Assembly (NCBI GenBank): GCA_947383275.1
Contig: CANDCW010000006.1
Coordinates: forward strand, 1-60,130
Reading direction: 5' to 3'
Length of the DNA: 60,130 nt
DNA from: an uncultured Bacillota bacterium
Lineage (GTDB): Bacteria > Bacillota > Clostridia > Oscillospirales > Oscillospiraceae
Shown piece after piece: positions 33,361 through 41,745 of the stretch. Position 1 is the first letter of the stretch; each line of letters opens with the position of its first letter. The translations under genes and the position numbers were made by a program. Under the pieces are notes generated by a model, which was not told the origin of the DNA, searched no databases, and saw only the letters and a list, made by a program, of their open reading frames with translations.

Positions 33361-34337
33361 TGCTTGTCCTTTTTGGGGCCGCGCCGGTCCTCGTCCGCCT
33401 CGTATGCCCGGATGATCTTCTGCACCAGGGCATGGCGCACCACGTCTGATTCGTTCAGGCGGAGGATGGCAATATCCTCCACCCCCTTGAGCACCCGCAT
33501 GGCCTCCCGCAAACCGGATACCTTATCCGCAGGCAGGTCGATTTGGGTGATGTCGCCTGTAATGACAATTTTGGAGCCGAAGCCCAGACGGGTCAGGAAC
33601 ATTTTCATCTGCTCCCGGCTGGTGTTCTGGGCCTCGTCCAGAATAATAAAGGAGTCGTCCAGCGTGCGTCCCCGCATGTAGGCCAGGGGGGCAACCTCAA
33701 TGTTTCCCCGCTCCAGGTACTTTTGATAGGTCTCCGGGCCCAGCATTTCGAACAGGGCGTCGTACAGCGGGCGGAGGTATGGGTCCACCTTAGACTGCAA
33801 GTCGCCGGGCAAAAAGCCCAGCCGCTCCCCCGCCTCCACCGCCGGGCGGGTGAGGATGATCCGGTTGACCTCCTTGGCACGGAAAGCGGCCACGGCGGCC
33901 GCCACAGCCAGATAGGTCTTGCCCGTGCCGGCGGGACCGATGCCCAAGGTGACCACGTTGTTTTTAATGGCCTCTACATACTTCTTCTGGCCCAGGGTCT
34001 TGGCCTTGATGGGCTTGCCCTTGGCGGTGACGCAGATCACGTCCCCGGCAAGCTGGACAATCTGGTCCTCCCTGCCCTCCCGGACAAGCTGCACGATGTA
34101 GCGCACATTCTGCTCGTTGATGGACTCCCCTTTGGAGGCCAAAATCATCAGGTTTTCAATGGCCTTGACCGCGTGCATAACCCCCTCCGGGTCCTCCCCC
34201 GCCACCTTGAGCGCGGAATCCCGGCTCACCGCCGTGACCCCCATCTCCCGCTCAATGATGCGGATATTTTCGTCGAAGGAACCGAATACGTTAATGGCCT
34301 CCTCCAGGCGTTCCAAGCTGATTGTCTGTTCTGTCAT
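33357..34337 (-). CDS. phoH: PhoH family ATPase
   Basis: 326 residues. Walker A GIGPAGTGKTYLA near 133, the family stretch LTRPAVEAGERLGFLPGDL, and Walker B FIILDEAQNTSREQM. PhoH-like ATPases are linked to RNA metabolism. In Bacillota phoH follows yqfC-yqfD, as here (21 bases after yqfD). The usual downstream partner ybeY is not present; the convergent small gene follows instead. A KH-like N-terminal region (about 15-65) is present. Confidence 0.95.
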   Translation of the reverse strand: MTEQTISLERLEEAINVFGSFDENIRIIEREMGVTAVSRDSALKVAGEDPEGVMHAVKAIENLMILASKGESINEQNVRYIVQLVREGREDQIVQLAGDVICVTAKGKPIKAKTLGQKKYVEAIKNNVVTLGIGPAGTGKTYLAVAAAVAAFRAKEVNRIILTRPAVEAGERLGFLPGDLQSKVDPYLRPLYDALFEMLGPETYQKYLERGNIEVAPLAYMRGRTLDDSFIILDEAQNTSREQMKMFLTRLGFGSKIVITGDITQIDLPADKVSGLREAMRVLKGVEDIAILRLNESDVVRHALVQKIIRAYEADEDRRGPKKDKH

Positions 34338-34358
34338 TGGTATATGATCTCTCCTGTT

Positions 34359-35594
34359 TCATGGGGCGGGCGCTCCCGCCTCAGATTCTATGGGGTTCGC
34401 CCCCGGCCGCTCCCGGCCGATCTCCTCCAGGCACTGGGCGGCCAGCGTGACCTCCAGCCTCCCCCCGTTCACACGGGCATCAAACCGGGTGGACTCCACC
34501 TCTCCGTCCTCGCCCACCAGGGCGTCCAGGCGCTTTAAGAGCTGCTCCTCCAACAGCGCCTGGGCGGCGGAGCGGTCCACCTCAACCGGGCGGGGCTGGT
34601 ACTCCCGAAAGGTCTCCCGGCTCAGGGAGAAGGGCAGCGCCTCCCCGCCAGGGAGGACCGCCTGATTTACTGTGGTTATTTTATCATACATGGGCCATGT
34701 AATGCTAGTGTTTCCGAAAATTTTAGTGCGGCGTCCAAAAAAATTCACAGACCAGACACTTTTTTCCTCCCCCGTATACTCCTTTACCTCCGCCTCCACC
34801 GGGATGGCCGCCGTGAGAAGCCGCCAGGTCCGGGCCCAGACCCGTCCCCGGGCGTGGGTCTGGTAGTACCGGGGAGGCAGTTGGCTGTATAGCGGCGGCT
34901 CCATGGTAACGGTTCCCGAAATCAGCACGTCCCCCTCGGCCACCACGTCCCCGTCGCCGACCAGGGCGTCCCCCAGCTCCGGCTCCACATGGGTAATGAT
35001 CCCGTCCGCCTCGGCTACAATGTCAAAGTACCCTGACTCATCCAGCCGCTCCGGGGGAGCTGTCTTTTCTCGAACAATCACCTCCAGCCGGGTGCCGTAG
35101 AGATTGATGCCCATCCAGGACAGGTCCTCCAGCTGAAGCAGGGCCTCCTGCGCCAGCTGCCTGCGGTCCAGTCCCGGGCCATATACCCCAGGGCGCACCC
35201 CCAGCTGGCGCAGCTGGCTCAAAATCACGGCGGTGGGAACCTCCTGGTTCCCGGTAACGTCGATGGTGAGCACAAACCGGGACAGAAAACTGACCGCGCA
35301 TAGGGCAAAGGCCAGCCCCAGCAGGAAGGTGTACCGCGTGCGGAACCGGCCCAGAAAGTCGGGCAGTCCCCGGCTGCCCTCCTGCTCCACCTCGCACCCC
35401 GCCTTTCGGGCCAGCTCCTTGAAGCGCCTCAGGGTGTAACGCCGGGTGGTCAGCCGGACGGTGTGCTCGTCCGGCCACTCCATGGCCCAAAAGTCAATGC
35501 CCTCCTGGGCGCATAAGTTGATTAACCGTTCGGGAAAGGGCCCTGTCAGGCGCAGAATGACCATCCCCCGCAAAAAATTCATCAGCCTTCTCAT
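34359..35594 (-). CDS. yqfD: Sporulation protein YqfD
   Basis: 411 residues. An N-terminal cytoplasmic part with FLRGMVILRLTGPFPERLIN, a single membrane helix (YTFLLGLAFALCAVSFLSRF, about 89-108), then an extracytoplasmic domain with the family markers VTGNQEVPTAVILSQL and DLSWMGINLYGTRLEVIV. YqfD is made in the mother cell during engulfment in Bacillus. It is 8 bases downstream of yqfC, as in other spore formers. Confidence 0.95.
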   Translation of the reverse strand: MRRLMNFLRGMVILRLTGPFPERLINLCAQEGIDFWAMEWPDEHTVRLTTRRYTLRRFKELARKAGCEVEQEGSRGLPDFLGRFRTRYTFLLGLAFALCAVSFLSRFVLTIDVTGNQEVPTAVILSQLRQLGVRPGVYGPGLDRRQLAQEALLQLEDLSWMGINLYGTRLEVIVREKTAPPERLDESGYFDIVAEADGIITHVEPELGDALVGDGDVVAEGDVLISGTVTMEPPLYSQLPPRYYQTHARGRVWARTWRLLTAAIPVEAEVKEYTGEEKSVWSVNFFGRRTKIFGNTSITWPMYDKITTVNQAVLPGGEALPFSLSRETFREYQPRPVEVDRSAAQALLEEQLLKRLDALVGEDGEVESTRFDARVNGGRLEVTLAAQCLEEIGRERPGANPIESEAGAPAP

Positions 35595-35602
35595 AGCGCC
35601 CC

Positions 35603-35878
35603 CTATGCCAGCGTAATCTGGGCAATCTTTCCTGTAATCAGCAGCTCGATTCCCGTCATGGCACGCAGCTCCAGCTCCCGGCCCGCGATCTTAATCAGGA
35701 ACAGGCCGCCGCTAATATGGATCTCCTCCCGCCCGTAGGCCAAGATCCCCTTGTGGTTCTCCACCCGCAGCTCGCCGTCCCCCACCAGCTCCAGCTTGGG
35801 CAGTCCGGCCAGGGCGTCGGCGGGGAGGTCGAACACCTCCGCGGTCCGCTCCAAAAATCCAAACCTCCGGGGTTTCAT
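35603..35878 (-). CDS. yqfC: Sporulation protein YqfC
   Basis: 91 residues, a small YabP/YqfC-family protein. Markers are DALAGLPKLELVGDGELRVE, NHKGILAYG and the C-terminal GIELLITGKIAQITLA. The ATG at 35878 was chosen because GAGAGGTGA precedes it; a longer in-frame start at 35974 would run into the lipoprotein gene. It heads the yqfC-yqfD-phoH unit. Confidence 0.94.
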   Translation of the reverse strand: MKPRRFGFLERTAEVFDLPADALAGLPKLELVGDGELRVENHKGILAYGREEIHISGGLFLIKIAGRELELRAMTGIELLITGKIAQITLA

Positions 35879-35933
35879 AAAAATCACCTCTCCCCTATGT
35901 GTATGACAGGGAGAGGTGAAACTTTCTGCCTTT

Positions 35934-36317
35934 TTACCGCCGTTCCTCCAGGGACAAGCTGCCCTCCGACGCACCGTCGAAGGTAAGGACCTGCCGGCAA
36001 TCCTCCCGGCGGGTTACCCGGCTCCGGCCGATGGTCCTCTGGGCCCGGTCCAAAAGGGTCAACCACCCCTCCCCCGCCTCCAGCTCCAGACCGTAGCTCT
36101 GACCGGGCTCCAGCAGGGCGTCTCCGCTGGCCGCCTGGACCGTCTCGGTACTGTCCCCATACTCCAGGACGATAGAGTATACGTCCCAATCGCTGTCATT
36201 GACCACCACCAGGTCGGCGTCCGGACTCCCGCAGCCATCCAGCCAAACCGCAGCCAAGGCACAGCCGGACAGAAGCAGAAACAGCGCCGGTATAGTTAAC
36301 ATAATTATTTTCTTCAT
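35934..36317 (-). CDS. Small putative lipoprotein
   Basis: 127 residues with a lipoprotein signal (MKKIIMLTIPALFLLLSGC, lipobox LLSGC near 16-19). The mature part has the pattern VVNDSDWDVYSIVLEYG and looks like one beta-sandwich. Not recognised. RBS AAGGAGGCG lies 6 bases before the ATG. It ends 55 bases before yqfC starts, so it may be co-transcribed. Confidence 0.75.
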   Translation of the reverse strand: MKKIIMLTIPALFLLLSGCALAAVWLDGCGSPDADLVVVNDSDWDVYSIVLEYGDSTETVQAASGDALLEPGQSYGLELEAGEGWLTLLDRAQRTIGRSRVTRREDCRQVLTFDGASEGSLSLEERR

Positions 36318-36394
36318 GAAAACGCCTCCTTAATCCGCCACAGTCCTCCTATAATGTTCCAGAGTTCATCATAAAACCTCCCATAAGCAGTGGA

Positions 36395-36601
36395 TCACGC
36401 TTCTTTATCTGGCACAAACTCCAAAATGTCACCTGGCTGGCAGTCCAGGGCCTTGCAGATGGCTTCCAGGGTGGAGAAACGTACTGCCCTGGCCTTGTTA
36501 TTCTTCAGGATGGACAGGTTTGCCATTGTTATGTCAACCTTCTGGGCCAGTTCACCCAGGGACATCTTCCGCTTAGCCATCATCACATCCAGGTTTACCA
36601 T
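36395..36601 (-). CDS. Small XRE/YozG-type transcriptional regulator
   Basis: 68 residues. MVNLDVMMAKRKMSLGELAQ, KVDITMANLSILKNNKARAV and the final LDCQPGDILEF are typical of YozG-like repressors, which pair with DUF2975 membrane proteins. Here the DUF2975 gene lies 21 bases upstream on the same strand. A GTG six codons upstream (36619) is an alternative start. The likely operator is the perfect inverted repeat at 37270-37298. Confidence 0.88.
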   Translation of the reverse strand: MVNLDVMMAKRKMSLGELAQKVDITMANLSILKNNKARAVRFSTLEAICKALDCQPGDILEFVPDKEA

Positions 36602-36622
36602 AATCGCCACAGGCCCCACCCC

Positions 36623-37213
36623 CTAAATGGTCAGGTCCTGGTCCTCTTTCAGCTCCGCCGCCTGACGGAACAGGGCGGACATTACCTGAAAGAGCAGGCC
36701 GGCCATGAGAAACGCGGGGATAAACAGAGTGTTGTAGGTGAAAAACGGAGCTGTGCTATGGTCGTGCCACAGCCACCAAATCAGCCGCAGCAGCGCCACG
36801 CCGGAGATCACCCAACAGCACGCCGCCGCCCGGTTCAACGCTTTGGCATTTTGCATTTGGAAGGGATTTCCTTCTAAAATTGTATCCAGTACCTTTTTCG
36901 CCTGCCACAGGATCATGGCGGTGCATAGGCCGCAGAGCAGCAGGAATCCTGCTATCACCGCCGCATATGGTTTTTCTGAAAATGCCCAAACGTTGGGCGA
37001 CCAGCACATAGCAAAGACAATCAGCAGGCGCGCCGGAACCTCCAACGGATTCTCATAGGATGTCATCTTCATCAACTCATCCATCAACTCATTTGGACTC
37101 CCCGTCAGCGCCATGCCGGGCACAAAGAAAAACGCAAGAATATTACAAGCAAATACCGCAATTACTAAGACCCGCAGCACCCGGGCCAGCTTTTGCACAG
37201 CAGTCTTTTCCAC
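36623..37213 (-). CDS. DUF2975 family membrane protein
   Basis: 196 residues with four membrane segments near 12-32, 78-104, 128-147 and 160-182. The DUF2975 stretch GNPFQMQNAKALNRAAACCW precedes the third. Function unknown in the family; it is nearly always next to a YozG-type regulator. GTG start behind AAGGAGGA (7 bases). Confidence 0.85.
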   Translation of the reverse strand: MEKTAVQKLARVLRVLVIAVFACNILAFFFVPGMALTGSPNELMDELMKMTSYENPLEVPARLLIVFAMCWSPNVWAFSEKPYAAVIAGFLLLCGLCTAMILWQAKKVLDTILEGNPFQMQNAKALNRAAACCWVISGVALLRLIWWLWHDHSTAPFFTYNTLFIPAFLMAGLLFQVMSALFRQAAELKEDQDLTI

Positions 37214-37239
37214 GGAAAATTCCTCCTTCCGTTGACCTT

Positions 37240-37268
37240 ATCCTAACACGGAAAAATCTGTTTGTCAA
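37240..37268 (-). promoter_or_regulatory. Promoter of the DUF2975-regulator pair
   Basis: TTGACA, 17 bases, TAGGAT on the minus strand. Perfect -35, 4 of 6 at -10, ideal spacing. The inverted repeat at 37270-37298 adjoins the -35. Confidence 0.7.
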
Positions 37269-37269
37269 T

Positions 37270-37298
37270 ATATTTTTATTGTTTTTCAATAAAAATAT
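37270..37298. repeat. Perfect inverted repeat next to the DUF2975 promoter
   Basis: ATATTTTTATTG, TTTTT, CAATAAAAATAT: two perfect 12-base arms. The repeat is very AT-rich, which makes a GC-poor operator more likely than a terminator. It is placed one base upstream of the -35. Confidence 0.7.
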
Positions 37299-37508
37299 GG
37301 GTGTTCCATTTTCCGTCCCATGATATAATATCAATATCATCACATAGGACAGAAAAACGCCAGGGCCTGACAGGACGGTGACGTAAGAAAATATTTGAAG
37401 CGAGGGTCGGCGTAGCCTCAAGCTGCGCCAACTTTCGCATTATTTTTGCCAAAAAATGTTGAAACAAATGGAGATGTACGAAAAATCAAAAATTTGTCAG
37501 AGGGACAA

Positions 37509-37520
37509 GAACATTAGTTT
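37509..37520. promoter_or_regulatory. LexA (SOS) box-like site
   Basis: GAACATTAGTTT matches the GAAC-N4-GTTC/T form of Gram-positive LexA boxes and overlaps the -35 of the dinB promoter, where a repressor would block polymerase. Confidence 0.6.
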
Positions 37521-37547
37521 GACTTTTCTCTTTCTCTGGTGTATAAT
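37519..37547 (+). promoter_or_regulatory. Promoter of dinB
   Basis: TTGACT, 17 bases, TATAAT: 11 of 12 consensus positions with ideal spacing. Transcription would begin near 37554, leaving about 54 bases before the chosen start codon. Confidence 0.85.
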
Positions 37548-37607
37548 ACGATAAACATGGAATGGTTCTTTTTTACGAAAGGCAAAACCGAATTGGGGGT
37601 AAATCGA

Positions 37608-38846
37608 ATGGACCGGACCATATTCCACTGTGACCTGAATAGTTTTTACGCTTCGGTGGAGCTGCTATCCCACCCTGAGCTTCGTCATCTGCCGGTAGCT
37701 GTTTGCGGTGATCCGGCTAGCCGTCACGGGATTATTTTGGCGAAGAACGAACCCGCCAAATCCTTCCAGGTGAAGACAGCGGAGACCATATGGCAGGCAA
37801 AGCGAAAGTGCCCCAACCTGGTCCTTCTTCCCGCCCATCATGGAATCTACCGGGATTTCTCCCGAAAAATCAACGCCTTGTATCAGGAGTACACCGACCT
37901 GGTGGAGCCATTTGGTATTGATGAAAGCTGGTTGGATATCACCGGTACTCTCCACCTCTTTGGCGGGGATGCCAAAACCATGGCTGACCAGCTGCGCCGG
38001 GAAATCCGAAGCCGTTTTGGGCTGACCATCTCAGTCGGGGTATCCTTTAATAAAGTTTTTGCCAAGCTGGGCAGCGACTACAAAAAACCGGACGCCACCA
38101 CTGTCATCACCCGGGAAAATTTTCATGAAATCGTTTGGCCTCTCCCTGTCACCGACTTGCTCTATGTGGGACGGGCAGCGGCTCAGACCTTCCAAAAGTT
38201 TAACATTCGAACCATCGGTGATCTGGCCGCGTTTGACCGACAGCAGCTGTTCAGCTTGCTGGGCAAAAGCGGCGTTCAGCTCCACGATTTTGCCAGCGGT
38301 GGAGACCGCTCCCCCGTTGCCCCTGCCGGTCAATACACCCCACCCAAGTCGGTAGGCAACGGCTACACCTTCCCCAAAAACCTCCAGGGCCGGGATGAAA
38401 TCAAAGCGGGGATCGCTCAGCTCTCCGACCAGGTTGCCGCCCGGCTTCGCAAGCACGGCATGAAGTGTCAGGGCATTTCACTTGCCATACGAGATCCGGA
38501 TTTCCGGGACATCAGCCGTCAGACGCGGCTGGACCCGCCCACCGACCTGGCCCGGGAACTAACCCAGGCTGCGGTCTCGCTGGCCGACACCGTCTGGAAT
38601 ATGTCCAACCCGGTCCGAGCCATGACGGTAACCGCCATCTATCTCATACCCGCCGACGAGGCGGGCGCCCAGTTAGACCTCTTCTCCGCCGGCCAGGATG
38701 AAAAGCGCCAACGCTTAGAGCGCTTGGAGGGCACACTGGACATTATCCGGTCGAAATACGGTCCCGGCGCGATTGCCCCCGCTTCTTCATCCCGGGCCCC
38801 GCACCAGGAGCGCCACGCCTCGCCGCCAGGAGGATCTTCTTTTTAG
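37608..38846 (+). CDS. dinB: DNA polymerase IV (Y-family)
   Basis: Translesion polymerase of about 412 residues. N-terminal IFHCDLNSFYASVE has the first catalytic Asp; FGIDESWLDITGT carries the second acidic pair. ISVGVSFNKVFAKLGSDYKK is the finger segment. The C-terminal little-finger domain is present, and QLDLFSA is a plausible beta-clamp-binding motif. The start at 37608 matches the family N-terminus; two ATGs at 37539 and 37557 lie before or at the predicted transcription start. The LexA-like box suggests SOS control. Confidence 0.94.
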   Translation: MDRTIFHCDLNSFYASVELLSHPELRHLPVAVCGDPASRHGIILAKNEPAKSFQVKTAETIWQAKRKCPNLVLLPAHHGIYRDFSRKINALYQEYTDLVEPFGIDESWLDITGTLHLFGGDAKTMADQLRREIRSRFGLTISVGVSFNKVFAKLGSDYKKPDATTVITRENFHEIVWPLPVTDLLYVGRAAAQTFQKFNIRTIGDLAAFDRQQLFSLLGKSGVQLHDFASGGDRSPVAPAGQYTPPKSVGNGYTFPKNLQGRDEIKAGIAQLSDQVAARLRKHGMKCQGISLAIRDPDFRDISRQTRLDPPTDLARELTQAAVSLADTVWNMSNPVRAMTVTAIYLIPADEAGAQLDLFSAGQDEKRQRLERLEGTLDIIRSKYGPGAIAPASSSRAPHQERHASPPGGSSF

Positions 38847-38910
38847 GAAGCTTTTTCGCGGTGTTATTTGGATATTTTTTCGCATAGTTTGGGGTATGGA
38901 GGTGTTATCC

Positions 38911-39951
38911 ATGCCCCTGTCCTTTTTGGAATTTTTAGTTCAGCTTAAAAACAACCCGGCTTTGCTCGGCACGGTTTTACTAACCCTGGCTGTCCTGCTG
39001 GTTAACGGCTGGACCGACGCCCCCAACGCCATCGCTGGGGTGGTGGTAACAGGGGCGCTCCCTTTTCGGTCTGCCGTAACGCTGGCAGCGGTGTGTAACC
39101 TGCTTGGGGTGCTATGTGTTACATCAGTGAACGCCTCAGTGGCAGAGACAGTCTATTCCATCGCCTCTTTCAGCGGCGGGCCGAAAGCCGCTCTCACCGC
39201 CTTATGCGCCGCCATGACAGCCATCGTTCTGTGGGCGGGGTTGGCCTGGTTGTTTGGGATTCCCACCAGCGAGAGCCATGCCCTGGTGGCTGGAATCTCC
39301 GGCGCAGCAGTTGCACTGGAGGGCTCGTTTGCTTGTATCCGCTGGGACTGCTGGTCTAAGGTGTGGCTGGGGCTTATTTTGTCCGCTGCCGCCGGCTTCT
39401 GGGCGGGACGGGCCGCTTTTAAGCATCTAAAACATGTAAAGCTATTTGACCATATCGTTCTTCCGGCACAGCTGCCCGGGGCTGCGGCGCTCTCTTTCTT
39501 CCATGGCGCGCAGGACGGGCAAAAGTTTATTGGAGTCTTTCTGCTGGGAAGCGCCCTGGCGCAGGGGCGGGCCGACGAAGATACCTTCCTGATCCCCTTT
39601 TGGCTCATGGCTCTGTGCGCACTGTTCATGGCACTGGGTACCCTCATGGGCGGCAAAAAGATCATTGACACAGTGGGCCGGGACATGGTCGCTTTGGGCC
39701 CCCGGGAGGGTCTGGCGGCAGACTTAGGCAGCATTGCCTGCCTTTTTGCTGCCACCTTTCTGGGTCTGCCCGTCTCCACCACCCACACCCGCACCTGCGC
39801 CCTGCTGGGCGTGGGTTCCGCCGGAGACGCCCGCCCTGACTGGCATGTCGCCGGCCGGGTTGTCCTGGCCTGGCTGCTTACCTTCCCGGGATGTATGGCC
39901 ATTGGGTATTGGACCGCGAAATTATTTCTCTCGTGGCAGCAGACTCCGTAG
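38911..39951 (+). CDS. PiT-family inorganic phosphate permease
   Basis: About 346 residues and ten hydrophobic segments. The two PiT signatures are visible: VNGWTDAPNAIAGVVVTG (GANDxAN-type) and SFFHGAQDGQKFIGVF. FGIPTSESHALVAGISGAA and GLPVSTTHTRTCALLGVG are the paired conserved loops. It couples phosphate uptake to cation or proton symport. The ATG at 38911 is behind GGAGGTG with 6 bases; an ATG five codons upstream overlaps that RBS. Confidence 0.92.
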   Translation: MPLSFLEFLVQLKNNPALLGTVLLTLAVLLVNGWTDAPNAIAGVVVTGALPFRSAVTLAAVCNLLGVLCVTSVNASVAETVYSIASFSGGPKAALTALCAAMTAIVLWAGLAWLFGIPTSESHALVAGISGAAVALEGSFACIRWDCWSKVWLGLILSAAAGFWAGRAAFKHLKHVKLFDHIVLPAQLPGAAALSFFHGAQDGQKFIGVFLLGSALAQGRADEDTFLIPFWLMALCALFMALGTLMGGKKIIDTVGRDMVALGPREGLAADLGSIACLFAATFLGLPVSTTHTRTCALLGVGSAGDARPDWHVAGRVVLAWLLTFPGCMAIGYWTAKLFLSWQQTP

Positions 39952-39965
39952 GCCCCTTCACCACA

Positions 39966-40042
39966 AAGAATCCCCGCGCATAGCTTAATCTGGAAGCAAC
40001 CGTACAGGCACACGGCCTGCGAGTCTTCCAGAAAGGGTTCTT
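39966..40042 (+). ncRNA. Candidate structured 5' leader of the ZIP transporter gene
   Basis: Three nested helices in 77 bases: outer AAGAATCC / GGGTTCTT (39966-39973 with 40035-40042, one G-U), middle TCTGGAAG / CTTCCAGA (39989-39996 with 40025-40032) and inner CAGGC / GCCTG (40005-40009 with 40015-40019). The 3' strand of the outer helix covers the likely RBS (AAAGGG), 5 bases before the GTG start. This is the layout of a translational switch. The conserved motifs of NiCo or yybP-ykoY (Mn) riboswitches were not found, so the class is unknown. Confidence 0.5.
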
Positions 40043-40047
40043 ACATC

Positions 40048-40830
40048 GTGTTACAAGCGCTTATTTGGGCCGCCGGAGGCACGGGTTTTACCGCCTTGTT
40101 GACTGCCGCCGGAGCCGCTGTAGTTTTTTTATTTCGTAAAACAGACTCTAAAACGCTCCATCGGGTCATGCTTGGTTTTGCCGCCGGAGTTATGATTGCG
40201 GCCAGTATGTGGTCGCTGCTCATTCCCGCTATAGAAAAAGCGGAGGAGTTAGGCCAGACGGCTTGGCTTCCCGCCGCAGGCGGGTCCATTTTAGGAATTG
40301 GATTCCTGCTGCTTATGGACTTTCTCCTCCCCCATATTGGACCGGAGTCCTTCCACCGGGGCGCCTCTCCAAGCCGCACGGCACTTCTGGTGCTGGCAGT
40401 TACGCTCCACAACATCCCGGAGGGCATGGCTGTGGGCGTCTCCTTTGCCTTGGCGGCGCAGAGCGGGGACGCCGCCCTGCTCACCGCCTCCACCGCCTTG
40501 GCAATCGGCATCGGCATCCAAAACTTTCCCGAGGGCGCGGCCATCTCCCTGCCTCTCTATCAGGAGGGTATGGGCAAGGGCAAAGCATTTTTGATCGGAG
40601 CCGCGTCAGGAATTGTCGAGCCCATTTTCGCCCTGCTCACCGTTTTGGTAGCCGGTACGGTCCAGCTGATTCTGCCCTGGCTGCTGTCATTCGCCGCAGG
40701 GGCCATGCTCTACGTGGTGGTAGAGGAGCTCATTCCAGAGGCCAACCTGTCCCAGGGAGGGCACTCCGGAACGCTGGGCGTAATGGTGGGTTTCCTTGTC
40801 ATGATGATTTTGGATGTGGCATTAGGTTGA
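40048..40830 (+). CDS. ZIP-family metal transporter
   Basis: 260 residues and eight hydrophobic segments. The metal-binding motifs are LHNIPEGMAVGVSFALA in helix 4 and IQNFPEGAAISLPL in helix 5, as in ZupT/GufA proteins that import Zn and other divalent metals. GTG start. It is 96 bases downstream of the phosphate permease and preceded by the structured leader. Near-symmetric A/T-rich sequence follows before the convergent sigG gene. Confidence 0.92.
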   Translation: MLQALIWAAGGTGFTALLTAAGAAVVFLFRKTDSKTLHRVMLGFAAGVMIAASMWSLLIPAIEKAEELGQTAWLPAAGGSILGIGFLLLMDFLLPHIGPESFHRGASPSRTALLVLAVTLHNIPEGMAVGVSFALAAQSGDAALLTASTALAIGIGIQNFPEGAAISLPLYQEGMGKGKAFLIGAASGIVEPIFALLTVLVAGTVQLILPWLLSFAAGAMLYVVVEELIPEANLSQGGHSGTLGVMVGFLVMMILDVALG

Positions 40831-40855
40831 CATAAAAGTCCCTTTTTGGTGGCTT

Positions 40856-41626
40856 TTACATCTCTTTCCGGATCTGCCGCAGGGCGTTTTTCTCCAACCG
40901 GGACACCTGTGCCTGAGAAATCCCAATTTCGGCGGACACTTCCATCTGGGTTTTTCCCTGAAAGAACCGCATAGACAGGATCTTACGTTCCCGCTCAGTG
41001 AGATGGCCCACTGCCTCCTTTAAAGCAATACGTTCCACCCACATTTCATCGTTGTTTTTGTTGTCCTTTACCTGATCCATAACGCAGATAGTATCCCCGC
41101 TGTCGGAATAAACCGGTTCATAGAGGGACACCGGCTCCAAAATGGCGTCCAGGGCAAAAACCACATCCTCCCGCTTGATGCCCAGGATTTTGGCAATTTC
41201 TTCTACGGAAGGTTCCTTTTGGTGCTGGGCCATGTACGCCTCCTTGGCCTGAAGGACCTTATAGGCTGTATCCCGCATAGCCCGGGATACCCGCATGGTA
41301 CTGTTGTCCCGGAGGTACCGGCGTATCTCGCCTACAATCATAGGCACTCCGTAGGTAGAAAATTTCACATCCAGGTCGGTATTGAAGTTGTCAATGGCCT
41401 TGATCAGGCCGATACACCCCACTTGGAACAGGTCGTCAGCATTTTCCCCCCGGTTGGCAAAACGCTGAATGACTGACAGTACTAGCCGCAGGTTGCCGGC
41501 GATAAGCTCTTCCCTAGCCTGCATATCCCCCGCTTTGGCACGGAGAAGGAGCTGCTGCGTCTCGCTGCTTTTCAGCACCTTTAGTTTGGCGGTGTTCACC
41601 CCACAGATTTCTACCTTATGCTGCAT
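40856..41626 (-). CDS. sigG: Sporulation sigma factor SigG (forespore, late)
   Basis: 256 residues, normal length. The N-terminal KVEICGVNTAKLKVL is diagnostic of SigG. Region 2 reads NLRLVLSVIQRFANRGENAD, DLFQVGCIGLIKAIDNF and VKFSTYGVPMIVGEIRRYLR; region 4 ends with MEVSAEIGISQAQVSRLEK, the -35 reader. It drives late forespore genes. The RBS is inside a long hairpin (41630-41682). spoIIGA/sigE are not upstream here. Confidence 0.96.
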   Translation of the reverse strand: MQHKVEICGVNTAKLKVLKSSETQQLLLRAKAGDMQAREELIAGNLRLVLSVIQRFANRGENADDLFQVGCIGLIKAIDNFNTDLDVKFSTYGVPMIVGEIRRYLRDNSTMRVSRAMRDTAYKVLQAKEAYMAQHQKEPSVEEIAKILGIKREDVVFALDAILEPVSLYEPVYSDSGDTICVMDQVKDNKNNDEMWVERIALKEAVGHLTERERKILSMRFFQGKTQMEVSAEIGISQAQVSRLEKNALRQIRKEM

Positions 41627-41629
41627 GAT

Positions 41630-41682
41630 AAAGACCTCCCGCCCGGTGATACTGTTTCCAGTATTTCCGGGGGAAGGTCTTT
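41630..41682 (-). promoter_or_regulatory. RBS-sequestering hairpin in the sigG leader
   Basis: On the minus strand the arms AAAGACCTTCCCCCGG and CCGGGCGGGAGGTCTTT pair with one bulge, extended by ATACTG / CAGTAT and closed by a GAAA loop. The RBS (GGGAGG, 8 bases before ATG) is fully in the 3' arm. A leader hairpin that lowers sigG translation is known in Bacillus subtilis, so this looks like a conserved control. Confidence 0.75.
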
Positions 41683-41745
41683 CATACGGTTGGGGGCGCC
41701 CCTAAATTTTTTATCGTCAGACCAATTTCGATGGATTTTTTCGTC

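Larger units (their letters stand above)
37299..37607. other. Intergenic region between the DUF2975 and dinB promoters
   Basis: No credible gene is seen. It holds an 8-base-pair hairpin (GGCGTAGC / GCTGCGCC, 37409-37429) of unclear role, then the LexA-like box and promoter of dinB at 37509-37547. Confidence 0.5.

Noticed and set aside
37276..37467. 63-codon minus-strand ORF in the DUF2975-dinB gap
   Set aside because: It runs through the inverted repeat, has no good RBS and no recognisable motif.
39966..40042. Known NiCo or Mn (yybP-ykoY) riboswitch
   Set aside because: The conserved loops of those classes could not be found, although the position before a metal transporter is suggestive.
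40831..40855. Terminator between the ZIP gene and sigG
   Set aside because: TAAAAG / CTTTTA pairs only with mismatches and has no GC core; too weak to call.
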